Shown: positions 7,295 to 14,731 of the stretch, piece by piece | How the letters are laid out: each line of letters opens with the position of its first letter | Position numbering within the stretch: position 1 is the stretch's first letter | Source of the DNA: Granulicatella adiacens | GTDB lineage: Bacteria; Bacillota; Bacilli; Lactobacillales; Aerococcaceae | NCBI GenBank assembly: GCA_018364485.1 | Contig: JAGZLX010000027.1 | Coordinates: 1 to 22,615, forward strand | Length of the DNA stretch: 22,615 nucleotides | Reading direction: 5' to 3' | The notes under the pieces: generated by a model | Told to the model about the DNA's origin: nothing | Seen by the model: the letters and a program-made list of their open reading frames with translations, nothing else | Database searches by the model: none | Program-made: the position numbers and the translations under genes

Positions 7295-7783
7295 ATGATT
7301 ATTGAAATTATCGATGAAACAGAAGTAGTACCAGAAAGCCATCAAGAACTTGTGCATAGTGTGGTTAGTTTTGCTGCGGATTACTTGAAAATCCCTGAAA
7401 ACAAAGAATGTAGTATCTCATTTATTTCTAGCGAACGTATTCGTGAAATCAACCGTGAGTTTAGAAATATTGATAAAGTGACAGATGTGATTAGTTTTGC
7501 GTTAGATGATTCAGATGATGACTTTGAAAGTATGAAGTCCATTATGGAAGAGGACGATAGCTTTGTAACTTCGATTGGAGATATCGTTATTTCTTTAGAC
7601 CGTGCAAAAGAACAAGCAGAAGACTATGGACATTCGCTTGAACGTGAACTTGGATTCTTGGCACTGCATGGCTTCTTACACTTAAATGGTTATGATCACC
7701 AAACAGAAGAAGAGGAAGCTGAAATGACAGGATTGCAAAAAGAAATCCTAGAAGCATATGGGTTGAAACGTGATGACGCATAA
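7295..7783 (+). CDS. ybeY: Endoribonuclease YbeY (rRNA maturation factor)
   Basis: A 162-aa metal-dependent single-strand endoribonuclease used in 16S rRNA 3'-end maturation and ribosome quality control. The family zinc motif H-X3-H-X5-H is present as His125, His129 and His135 in LHGFLHLNGYDH, together with the upstream KVTDVISFAL (61-70) and GDIVIS (95-100) blocks. The start ATG is preceded by AAAGGAG at about 7281-7287. A terminator upstream and a likely promoter suggest this gene opens a new unit with dgkA, era and recO. Its 3' end overlaps dgkA by 11 bases. Era, another 16S rRNA maturation GTPase, lies in the same unit, which fits a shared role. Confidence 0.95.
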   Translation: MIIEIIDETEVVPESHQELVHSVVSFAADYLKIPENKECSISFISSERIREINREFRNIDKVTDVISFALDDSDDDFESMKSIMEEDDSFVTSIGDIVISLDRAKEQAEDYGHSLERELGFLALHGFLHLNGYDHQTEEEEAEMTGLQKEILEAYGLKRDDA

Positions 7784-8153
7784 ACAAACAGAAAAGAATT
7801 CTAACTTTTTGACCTCACTAAAGCATGCCATAGATGGTATTAAAACAGTGATTCAAGAAGAAAGAAACATGAAGGCGCATCTCTGCATTGCAGGGCTAGC
7901 GATTATAATTAGTTTTTTCTCTGGTTTATCAGCAGTCGAGTGGTGTTTTATTTTACTATGTATTTTCATCGTATTTCTCATGGAAATCTTAAACACCGTC
8001 GTTGAAAATTTAGTCGATTTACTAGTGAAGAAGGAATATCATATTGAAGCAAAGAAGGCAAAAGATATTGCAGCTGGTGGAGTGTTACTCAGCGCTAGTT
8101 TTACTGTAGTTATTGCAATGATTATTATTTTGCCAAAATGGATTCATTTTTAA
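7773..8153 (+). CDS. dgkA: Undecaprenol/diacylglycerol kinase
   Basis: A small integral membrane lipid kinase (126 aa) of the DgkA family. In Gram-positive bacteria these enzymes phosphorylate undecaprenol to feed the lipid-carrier pool for cell-wall synthesis. Two or three membrane helices are visible (about 35-50, 52-70 and 103-123). The family signature around the active site appears as MEILNTVVENLVDLL with two glutamates, then KKAKDIAAGGVLL. The start lies inside ybeY. ATG 7773 is chosen over GTG 7770, but there is no good ribosome binding site, so translation probably depends on coupling to ybeY. era follows nine bases after the stop. Substrate preference cannot be read from sequence. 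Confidence 0.92.
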   Translation: MTHKQTEKNSNFLTSLKHAIDGIKTVIQEERNMKAHLCIAGLAIIISFFSGLSAVEWCFILLCIFIVFLMEILNTVVENLVDLLVKKEYHIEAKKAKDIAAGGVLLSASFTVVIAMIIILPKWIHF

Positions 8154-8162
8154 GGAGAGAGT

Positions 8163-9071
8163 ATGACAAAACCATTTAAATCAGGATTTGTGGCGATTGT
8201 AGGTCGTCCTAACGTCGGCAAATCAACATTTATGAACTATGTGCTTGGTCAAAAGATTGCAATCATGTCTGACAAAGCGCAAACAACAAGAAATAAAATT
8301 CAAGGAGTCTATACGAAGGATGATGCGCAAATCGTCTTCTTAGATACTCCTGGGATTCATAAACCAAAACATGAACTCGGCGAATTCATGGTGAAGAGTG
8401 CTTATTCTGCGCTAAAAGAAGTAGATGCCGTTTTATTTATGGTGAACGCTAGTGAAAAACGTGGACCAGGAGACGACTTCATTATTGAAAAACTAAAAGG
8501 GATTAAGACACCTATTTTCTTAGTATTAAATAAGATTGACCTTGTCACTCCAGAAGTGTTATTAGAACGTGTGGGAAGTTATAAAGATGCACTTGATTTT
8601 GCTGGTGTATTCCCAATTTCAGTGCTACAAGGTAATAATGTGAATGAACTAATGGAAGGTCTGATTAACGCACTTCCTGAAGGACCACAATATTATCCGG
8701 CTGACCAAATCACAGATCATCCTGAGTATTTTGTTGTATCAGAATTGATTCGTGAGAAAATTTTACAGTTAACACAGGAAGAAATTCCTCACTCAGTGGC
8801 TGTAACAGTGGATAAAATGCAAAAAGATGAATTCGATAAAGTTCATGTTTATGCAAATATCATCGTTGAGCGAAAATCGCAAAAGGGCATTATTATTGGT
8901 AAAGGTGGACGTCTCTTAAAAGAAATCGGGACGCGAGCGAGACGTGATATTCAACAGTTACTCGGCAATAAAGTATATCTTGAATTGTGGGTAAAAGTTG
9001 AAAAAGATTGGCGTAAACGTAAGAGTAACTTACAAGAATACGGATATCGAGATACAGACTATAGAGATTAG
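8163..9071 (+). CDS. era: GTPase Era
   Basis: A 302-aa GTPase that binds the 3' end of 16S rRNA and assists 30S assembly. The G1 motif GRPNVGKS (14-21), G3 DTPG (61-64) and G4 NKID (123-126) are intact. A C-terminal KH RNA-binding domain carries GIIIGKGGRLLKEIG. Length and domain order are standard. AAGGAG lies just upstream of the ATG. The gene is in an unbroken run with ybeY and dgkA before it and recO 11 bases after it. The cytidine deaminase gene often found between dgkA and era in Bacillus is absent here. Confidence 0.97.
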   Translation: MTKPFKSGFVAIVGRPNVGKSTFMNYVLGQKIAIMSDKAQTTRNKIQGVYTKDDAQIVFLDTPGIHKPKHELGEFMVKSAYSALKEVDAVLFMVNASEKRGPGDDFIIEKLKGIKTPIFLVLNKIDLVTPEVLLERVGSYKDALDFAGVFPISVLQGNNVNELMEGLINALPEGPQYYPADQITDHPEYFVVSELIREKILQLTQEEIPHSVAVTVDKMQKDEFDKVHVYANIIVERKSQKGIIIGKGGRLLKEIGTRARRDIQQLLGNKVYLELWVKVEKDWRKRKSNLQEYGYRDTDYRD

Positions 9072-9082
9072 GATGAATACAA

Positions 9083-9865
9083 ATGGATTATTATCACTAT
9101 TTTGATGGAATTGTCTTAATGAGACAGGCGTATCGCGAGAAAGATATGCTTGTTAAAATTTTGACGAGAGACCATGGAAAGTTGATGTTCTTTTTACGAA
9201 ATGCACAGCAAAGCAATCATCCATTAACAGCTGCGACACAGGTGTTTACAAGAGCAACTTTCCTTGGGCATATTCATCAAAATGGGTTTAGTTTTCTTAA
9301 GGATAGTCACGATATAAAGCCTGCGACGATTGTTTTACAAGATGTAAAGGCACAAGCAGTATTAGCGTATTTAACACAATTAACAGATGCGGTGATGGAT
9401 GACCATATCGTGAATAAGACGGTCTTCCAATTGCTTTGGGATTGTATTGAAGCGATTAATAATGGTGTTAATGCAGAAGTGATTTTACACTTCTTTGAAA
9501 TCAAAATTTTACGTTATTACGGTGTAGAACTGGAGTGGCAACATTGTGTTGTGTGTCATAAAGATAGGGACTTAGTTGATTTTTCTATACAGAAACACGG
9601 ATGCCTGTGCAGTAACCATTTAGACGAAGATGAGTACCGCATGCAACTATCTAGAAAAGCATTATATGTAGCAAGGCAATTAGCTCTTGTGAATTCTCCA
9701 AAACAAATCGGCTCTATTCAGTTGTCGAGTGAGACAACAAGTGAGTTAAGACGCCTATTTGACACCATCATGGAAGAGTATGTGGGTATTCGTTTGAAGA
9801 GCAAAAAATTCTTAGATCAGATGGTCGAATGGGAAACGTTAATGCAGAAAAGAGGACAAGATTAA
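9083..9865 (+). CDS. recO: DNA repair protein RecO
   Basis: A 260-aa recombination mediator that works with RecF and RecR to load RecA on SSB-coated single-stranded DNA. The N-terminal OB-fold (about 1-80) begins with DGIVLMRQAYREKDMLVKILT, typical of RecO. A helical C-terminal part holds a zinc-binding cluster, Cys155-X2-Cys158 and Cys174-X-Cys176, as in many Firmicutes RecO proteins. The ribosome binding site AGGA is weak and about nine bases from the ATG. It is the last gene of the ybeY-dgkA-era-recO unit. No clear terminator separates it from the T-box promoter that begins 26 bases downstream. Confidence 0.93.
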   Translation: MDYYHYFDGIVLMRQAYREKDMLVKILTRDHGKLMFFLRNAQQSNHPLTAATQVFTRATFLGHIHQNGFSFLKDSHDIKPATIVLQDVKAQAVLAYLTQLTDAVMDDHIVNKTVFQLLWDCIEAINNGVNAEVILHFFEIKILRYYGVELEWQHCVVCHKDRDLVDFSIQKHGCLCSNHLDEDEYRMQLSRKALYVARQLALVNSPKQIGSIQLSSETTSELRRLFDTIMEEYVGIRLKSKKFLDQMVEWETLMQKRGQD

Positions 9866-9890
9866 GAGTAGCGCAAAACACTGTCTTTAC

Positions 9891-9919
9891 TTGACTTTTT
9901 AAGCAATTATCGGTACTAT
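9891..9919 (+). promoter_or_regulatory. Promoter of the glycine T-box operon
   Basis: A -35 TTGACT (9891-9896), a 17-bp spacer and a -10 TACTAT (9914-9919) place the transcription start at about 9926, just before the base of T-box stem I. Confidence 0.75.
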
Positions 9920-9925
9920 AGTGAA

Positions 9926-10126
9926 AGATTAATAGGACGTTGACGGTGAGATTTTTAATGATAAAATGTCAAAGAGAGTATGGGGTGGTGGAATCCATAT
10001 CATGGTCATTAAAAGTGGCGCACTTGAGTCTATCAACAATGAAGCTTGGTTTTAAACCAAGAAATTAGGGTGGAACCGCGATTAGTCGTCCCTATGTATG
10101 CTTTTTGTGTACATAGGGACTTTTTT
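9926..10126 (+). promoter_or_regulatory. Glycine T-box riboswitch (tRNA-sensing leader)
   Basis: A complete T-box leader that reads the charging state of tRNA-Gly. The base of stem I pairs 9932-9938 with 10028-10033. The AGAGAG bulge motif and apical loop lie near 9972-9996. The specifier codon is GGC at 10017-10019 (glycine), 3' of the helix between TTTTAATGA and TCATTAAAA. Stem III is CTTGGT/ACCAAG (10045-10061). The T-box AGGGTGGAACCGCG is at 10067-10080; its TGGA pairs with the tRNA 3' end and implies discriminator U, as in tRNA-Gly. The terminator hairpin (10088-10098 with 10110-10120) ends in six T. Uncharged tRNA-Gly should favour the antiterminator and expression of the genes downstream. 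Confidence 0.97.
10088..10126 (+). terminator. Regulated terminator of the glycine T-box
   Basis: GTCCCTATGTA (10088-10098) pairs perfectly with TACATAGGGAC (10110-10120) and is followed by TTTTTT. It competes with the antiterminator formed by the T-box sequence at 10067-10080. Confidence 0.93.
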
Positions 10127-10149
10127 ATTTAGTCAAAGGAGGAAGTAGT

Positions 10150-10392
10150 ATGGATTTTACAATGGTCATCCCAGCTTCAGAATTCAAAGATTTTCAATTG
10201 AAAGTTGTCTCTCTTGCACCGATTAAAGTCAGTGTGATTGGCCATGAGGATGAAGTGTTGGAAGAATTCCAAACAAGTGCTAATCATTCAATGTACGGTT
10301 TTAAAACAAAGAATGAAGCGATTAAAGAAGTAAAATGTGAAGTGATTCCTGGAGTGATTTATGAATTTTATCCAGTAGTGAATGCACAATAG
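10150..10392 (+). CDS. Unrecognised 80-aa protein in the glycine T-box operon
   Basis: I do not recognise this family. It is an 80-aa, probably cytoplasmic protein with no signal peptide or membrane segment. It has alternating hydrophobic stretches (FQLKVVSLAPIKVSVIG, CEVIPGVIYEFYPVV) that suggest a small beta-rich fold, and a single cysteine, Cys63. It looks genuinely coding: AAAGGAGGAAG sits just before the ATG, codon use matches its neighbours, it fills the space between the T-box terminator and glyQ, and glyQ starts 14 bases after its stop. Being first behind the T-box, it should be induced when tRNA-Gly is uncharged, so a role in glycine metabolism or in glycyl-tRNA synthetase function is possible. 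That is inference from position only. Confidence 0.8.
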   Translation: MDFTMVIPASEFKDFQLKVVSLAPIKVSVIGHEDEVLEEFQTSANHSMYGFKTKNEAIKEVKCEVIPGVIYEFYPVVNAQ

Positions 10393-10406
10393 AAAGGGGA
10401 ACAATT

Positions 10407-11291
10407 ATGGCAAAAAAACTTAGTGTTCAAGAAATTATTTTAACATTACAAAATTATTGGTCTAACCAAGGATGCTTGCTTCTTCAAGCATACGATACTG
10501 AAAAAGGGGCAGGGACAATGAGTCCTTATACATTCCTTCGTGCAATTGGACCAGAACCTTGGAATGCGGCATACGTGGAACCTTCACGTCGTCCTGCAGA
10601 TGGACGTTATGGAGAAAATCCAAACCGTTTATTCCAACACCACCAATTCCAAGTGGTGATGAAACCATCTCCTGAAAATATTCAAGAATTATATTTAGGA
10701 AGCTTAGAAGCTCTTGGAATCAACCCGTTAGAACACGATATTCGTTTCGTAGAAGATAACTGGGAAAACCCTTCACTTGGCTGCGCTGGTTTAGGATGGG
10801 AAGTATGGCTTGATGGAATGGAAGTGACTCAATTTACTTACTTCCAACAAGTAGGTGGACTAGAATGTCATCCTGTAACAAGTGAGATCACTTATGGTTT
10901 AGAACGTCTTGCTTCATACATTCAAGAAGTAGAGAGTGTTTATGATTTAGTTTGGACTGGAGATGTTAAATACGGAGATATCTTCACTCAACCAGAATAT
11001 GAACATTCTAAATACGCTTTTGAAGAAAGCAATGCAGAATTATTAATGCAATTATTTACAGACTTTGAAAAAGAAGCCACTGTCTTAATGGAGAAAGGCT
11101 TAGTTCACCCGGCTTATGACTATGTATTGAAATGCTCTCATGCATTTAACTTAATGGATGCTCGCGGAATTATTTCTGCAACAGACCGTGCTGGATTCCT
11201 AGGCCGTATTCGTAAAATGGCTCGTACCATCGCGAGAACTTTCGTGGCTGAACGTGAAGCTTTAGGATTCCCATTATTGAAAGAGAAATAA
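10407..11291 (+). CDS. glyQ: Glycine-tRNA ligase alpha subunit
   Basis: The 294-aa catalytic subunit of the bacterial alpha2beta2 glycyl-tRNA synthetase, a class II enzyme that activates glycine with ATP. The family start (LTLQNYWSNQGCLLLQAYD), the segment GPEPWNAAYVEPSRRPADGR, the RLFQHHQFQVVMKPSP block and GLGWEVWLDGMEVTQFTYFQQ are all present, and the length is standard. AAAGGGG precedes the ATG. glyS follows 20 bases after the stop, as expected for the two-subunit form used by Lactobacillales, in place of the single-chain enzyme. Expression is under the glycine T-box upstream. Confidence 0.98.
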   Translation: MAKKLSVQEIILTLQNYWSNQGCLLLQAYDTEKGAGTMSPYTFLRAIGPEPWNAAYVEPSRRPADGRYGENPNRLFQHHQFQVVMKPSPENIQELYLGSLEALGINPLEHDIRFVEDNWENPSLGCAGLGWEVWLDGMEVTQFTYFQQVGGLECHPVTSEITYGLERLASYIQEVESVYDLVWTGDVKYGDIFTQPEYEHSKYAFEESNAELLMQLFTDFEKEATVLMEKGLVHPAYDYVLKCSHAFNLMDARGIISATDRAGFLGRIRKMARTIARTFVAEREALGFPLLKEK

Positions 11292-11311
11292 GAGAGTTTG
11301 GAGGAGAGAGA

Positions 11312-13381
11312 ATGACACAATCATTATTATTAGAAATCGGTTTAGAAGAATTACCTGCTCAATATGTTCGAACAAGTTCTGAACAATTAGCAAAACGTGT
11401 AGAAGACTTCTTCAAAGATGAAAACTTAGAATTTGAATCCGTAGAAGCATTTGCAACTCCAAGAAGATTAGCAGTTCGTGTAAATGGCTTAGTCGAAGAA
11501 CAAGCTGACCGCGAAGAAATCTTCAAAGGACCATCACTTGCAATCGCTCAAAAAGATGGAGCATGGACAAAAGCGGCTGAAGGATTTGTTCGTGGTAAAG
11601 GTTTAACAACAAATGATATTTACGTTGAAGAAGTGAATGGCGTTGAATACATTCATGTGAAACAACATATCGCTGGTAAATCAACGAAAGAAGTGGTTAA
11701 AAACCTATCTTCTGTGATTACAGATATGAAATTCCCAGTAACAATGCGTTGGGCAGCTCATACATTTGAATACTTACGTCCAATTCACTGGATTGTTGCG
11801 TTATACGGCAATGAAGTCATCGAAGAAATTGGCGTATTAGATGTCAAAGCTGGACGTACTTCAAGAGGACATCGTTTCTTAGGAAAAGAAGCAACGATTG
11901 AAAACCCAGAAAGCTATGAAAAAGCATTGGCTGAACAATTCGTTATCGTGAATCAAGATGAACGTAAAGCATTAGTTCGCAAGCAAATTGAAGAATTAGC
12001 TGCTAAAAACAACTGGATTATTCCAATCGATGAAGACTTATTAGAAGAAGTAAGCTCAATCCTTGAATACCCAACAGCATTTGCGGGTACTTTTGATGAA
12101 AAATACTTAGTCGTTCCAGAACCAGTATTAGTTACATCAATGAAAGAACACCAACGCTATTTCGTTGTGTATAACCAAGAAAAACAATTATTACCATTCT
12201 TCGTTTCAGTACGTAACGGTAATGACTACATGATTGAAAATGTCGCAAAAGGAAATCAAAAAGTATTAACAGCGCGTCTTGAAGATGCTTTATTCTTCTA
12301 TGAAGAAGACTTAAAGATTCCGATGACAACTTTCTTGAAGAAATTAGAAACATTAAACTTCCATGCCAAGATTGGTTCTATGACAGAGAAGATGGAACGT
12401 GTGCAATTACTTGTGGGACGTATTGCAAAAGAATTGAACTTACCAAGTGATGTCGTTGTCACAGCGCAACGTGCCGCTTCTATTTACAAATTCGACTTAG
12501 TGACAAACATGGTTGGTGAATTCCCTGAATTACAAGGAATCATGGGTGAAATCTATGCCTTGAAACAAGGTGAAACTCCTGAAGTAGCTCAAGCAATCCG
12601 TGAACACTATATGCCAACAAGTGCAGATGGTGAATTGCCTTCTTCTGTACCAGGTGCTTTACTTGCGGTTGCAGATAAATTAGATACGTTCCTAAGCTTT
12701 ACAGCTGCTGGAATGCTTCCAACAGGATCAAACGACCCATATGCACTTCGTCGTCAAGTAATGGGGCTTGTACAAATTCTTGCGGCTTTTGATTGGAACA
12801 TTGAAATTGAAGATTTTACAAAACTATTGTTAGGTTTAGATTATGCAGAATTCTTAGATGGAAAAGAAGATGAAGTTGAAGAGTTTATCTTAAGCTTTAT
12901 TCGTGAACGTGTGGCACAACGTATTGCTACTATTACAAAACGTCATGATATTATCGATGCGGTTGTAAACAGCAATACTTCATCAGTTCCTGAACAATTA
13001 AAAGCAGCGAAAGTTCTTTCAGCTGTTTCTGAATCTGAAGAATTTAAAGGAATTACAGAGGCCTTAAACCGTGTTATCAATATTAGTGCAAAAGCTAAAG
13101 ATGATGCGAGTGGTGAAATCTTAGAAGATCGTCTTGAAACAGAAAGTGAACGTAACTTAGTGAAAGCTATTCAAGAGTTGAATGCAAAAGTTGGTTCATT
13201 AACGCCTGAAGAATTGTACAGTCATTTAGAAGCAATGGCACCAAAAATCAATGATTTCTTCAATGAAAACATGGTTATGGTGAACGATGAAGCGACTCGT
13301 CGTAACCGTCTAAGATTCTTAGGATTACTATCTGAAATCATTTTAGACTTAGCAGATTTCACATCATTAATAGTTAAATAA
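11312..13381 (+). CDS. glyS: Glycine-tRNA ligase beta subunit
   Basis: The 689-aa beta subunit, needed for tRNA-Gly recognition by the alpha2beta2 enzyme. It begins with the family signature LLLEIGLEELPAQYV, continues with FATPRRLAVRV, TMRWAAHTFEYLRPIHWIVAL and SMKEHQRYF, and has the HD-like region (FDLVTNMVGEFPELQGIMGEIYA) and the anticodon-binding-like C-terminus (about 560-689). GGAGGAGAG lies just upstream of the ATG. Length is normal. obg starts 31 bases after the stop with no hairpin between, so T-box-controlled transcripts may run on into obg. Confidence 0.98.
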   Translation: MTQSLLLEIGLEELPAQYVRTSSEQLAKRVEDFFKDENLEFESVEAFATPRRLAVRVNGLVEEQADREEIFKGPSLAIAQKDGAWTKAAEGFVRGKGLTTNDIYVEEVNGVEYIHVKQHIAGKSTKEVVKNLSSVITDMKFPVTMRWAAHTFEYLRPIHWIVALYGNEVIEEIGVLDVKAGRTSRGHRFLGKEATIENPESYEKALAEQFVIVNQDERKALVRKQIEELAAKNNWIIPIDEDLLEEVSSILEYPTAFAGTFDEKYLVVPEPVLVTSMKEHQRYFVVYNQEKQLLPFFVSVRNGNDYMIENVAKGNQKVLTARLEDALFFYEEDLKIPMTTFLKKLETLNFHAKIGSMTEKMERVQLLVGRIAKELNLPSDVVVTAQRAASIYKFDLVTNMVGEFPELQGIMGEIYALKQGETPEVAQAIREHYMPTSADGELPSSVPGALLAVADKLDTFLSFTAAGMLPTGSNDPYALRRQVMGLVQILAAFDWNIEIEDFTKLLLGLDYAEFLDGKEDEVEEFILSFIRERVAQRIATITKRHDIIDAVVNSNTSSVPEQLKAAKVLSAVSESEEFKGITEALNRVINISAKAKDDASGEILEDRLETESERNLVKAIQELNAKVGSLTPEELYSHLEAMAPKINDFFNENMVMVNDEATRRNRLRFLGLLSEIILDLADFTSLIVK

Positions 13382-13412
13382 GACCCCTCACACAGAAAGG
13401 AGAGTGAATGAA

Positions 13413-14719
13413 ATGGCAGTATTTAATGATCGTGCCAAGATTCAAGTCAAAGCCGGAAAAGGTGGAGACGGAATGGTTGCGTTTCGTCGTGAAAAATACG
13501 TACCAGACGGAGGCCCGGCTGGTGGAGACGGCGGTAAAGGCGGAAGTGTCATTTTTAAAGTCGATTCAGGACTTAGAACCTTATTAGATTTCCGTCATAA
13601 ACGTCATTTCAAAGCAAAACCTGGTGAAAACGGTATGAGCAAGAGCACGTATGGCCGTGGAGCAGAAGACTTAATCGTTAAAGTTAACCAGGAACAATCG
13701 TTAGAAATGCTGAAACAAAAGCCTTAATTGCTGACTTAGTAGAAGATGGGCAAGAAGTAGTAGTTGCTAAAGGTGGCCGTGGTGGTCGAGGAAATATCCG
13801 TTTTGCAACGCATAAAAACCCTGCACCAGACATTGCTGAGAACGGTGAACCAGGGGAAGAGTTTGAACTCGATTTAGAATTAAAAGTTTTAGCTGACGTT
13901 GGGTTAGTTGGATTCCCATCAGTAGGAAAATCGACTTTACTATCTGTAATTTCAAGTGCAAAACCAAAAATTGCAGACTATCACTTTACAACATTGAATC
14001 CTCAATTAGGAATGGCACAGTCTCCAAATGGCGACCAATTTGTCGTTGCAGACTTACCAGGTTTAATTGAAGGAGCCCATACAGGTGTAGGGCTTGGAAT
14101 TCATTTCTTAAAACACATCGAACGTACAAAAGTATTACTTCATGTGATTGATTTGGCCGCAATGGAAGGCCGTGATCCTTTTGAAGATTACAAGATTATT
14201 CAAGAAGAACTCGGAAGCTATCACTTGCGCTTATTGGAACGTCCAATGCTGATTGTGGCGAACAAAATGGACCAACCTCAAGCAGAAGAAAACTTAGAGA
14301 AGTTCAAGAAAGATTTAGCAGATAGCCTTGCTGAAGGTGAAGAAATGCCAGAGATTTTCCCGATTTCTGCGTATCGTCGTGAAGGACTTCAAGCATTGCT
14401 TGCTAGAACTGCTGAAGTGTTAGATGAAACAGAATTCTTCCCATTAAACGAAGAAGTGGTGGAAACACATATCGTTTATGGTTTAGAAGAAGAGGAAGCA
14501 CCATTCAAAGTGACAAGAGATCCAGATGGAACTTGGGTACTGTATGGTGACAAGATTGAAAAACTATTCAAGATGACAAATATGGAACATGATGAGTCTG
14601 TTATGCGATTCTCACGTCAATTGCGTGGAATGGGTGTAGATAGCACTTTACGTGAAAAAGGCGCTGAAAATGGCGATTTAGTACGTATTCTAAACTTCTC
14701 ATTCGAGTTCGTAGATTAA
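13413..14719 (+). pseudogene. obg: GTPase Obg/CgtA, reading frame broken by a one-base frameshift
   Basis: Obg is an essential GTPase of 50S ribosome assembly and stress control. The gene is in two frames here. The first frame runs from ATG 13413 (AGGAG 10 bases upstream; GTG 13404 is too close to it) through the glycine-rich Obg fold to the Lys-Val codons ending at 13685, then goes out of register and stops at 13727. From 13688 another frame continues perfectly with PGTIVRNAETKALIADL, the G1 motif GFPSVGKS, DLPG, NKMD and the C-terminal OCT domain to TAA 14719. Two bases (13686-13687) stand where a codon of three is expected, so one base is missing. With it restored the protein would be 435 aa, close to the family norm. 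No slippery sequence is visible and the rest of the gene is undecayed, so a sequencing error is the likeliest cause, followed by a recent mutation. Confidence 0.92.
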
Positions 14720-14731
14720 GGAGTTTTGAAT

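Noticed and set aside
13680..13692. Programmed ribosomal frameshifting in obg
   Set aside because: No slippery heptamer, stimulatory stem or internal Shine-Dalgarno is evident, and obg is not known to use frameshifting; a missing base is simpler.
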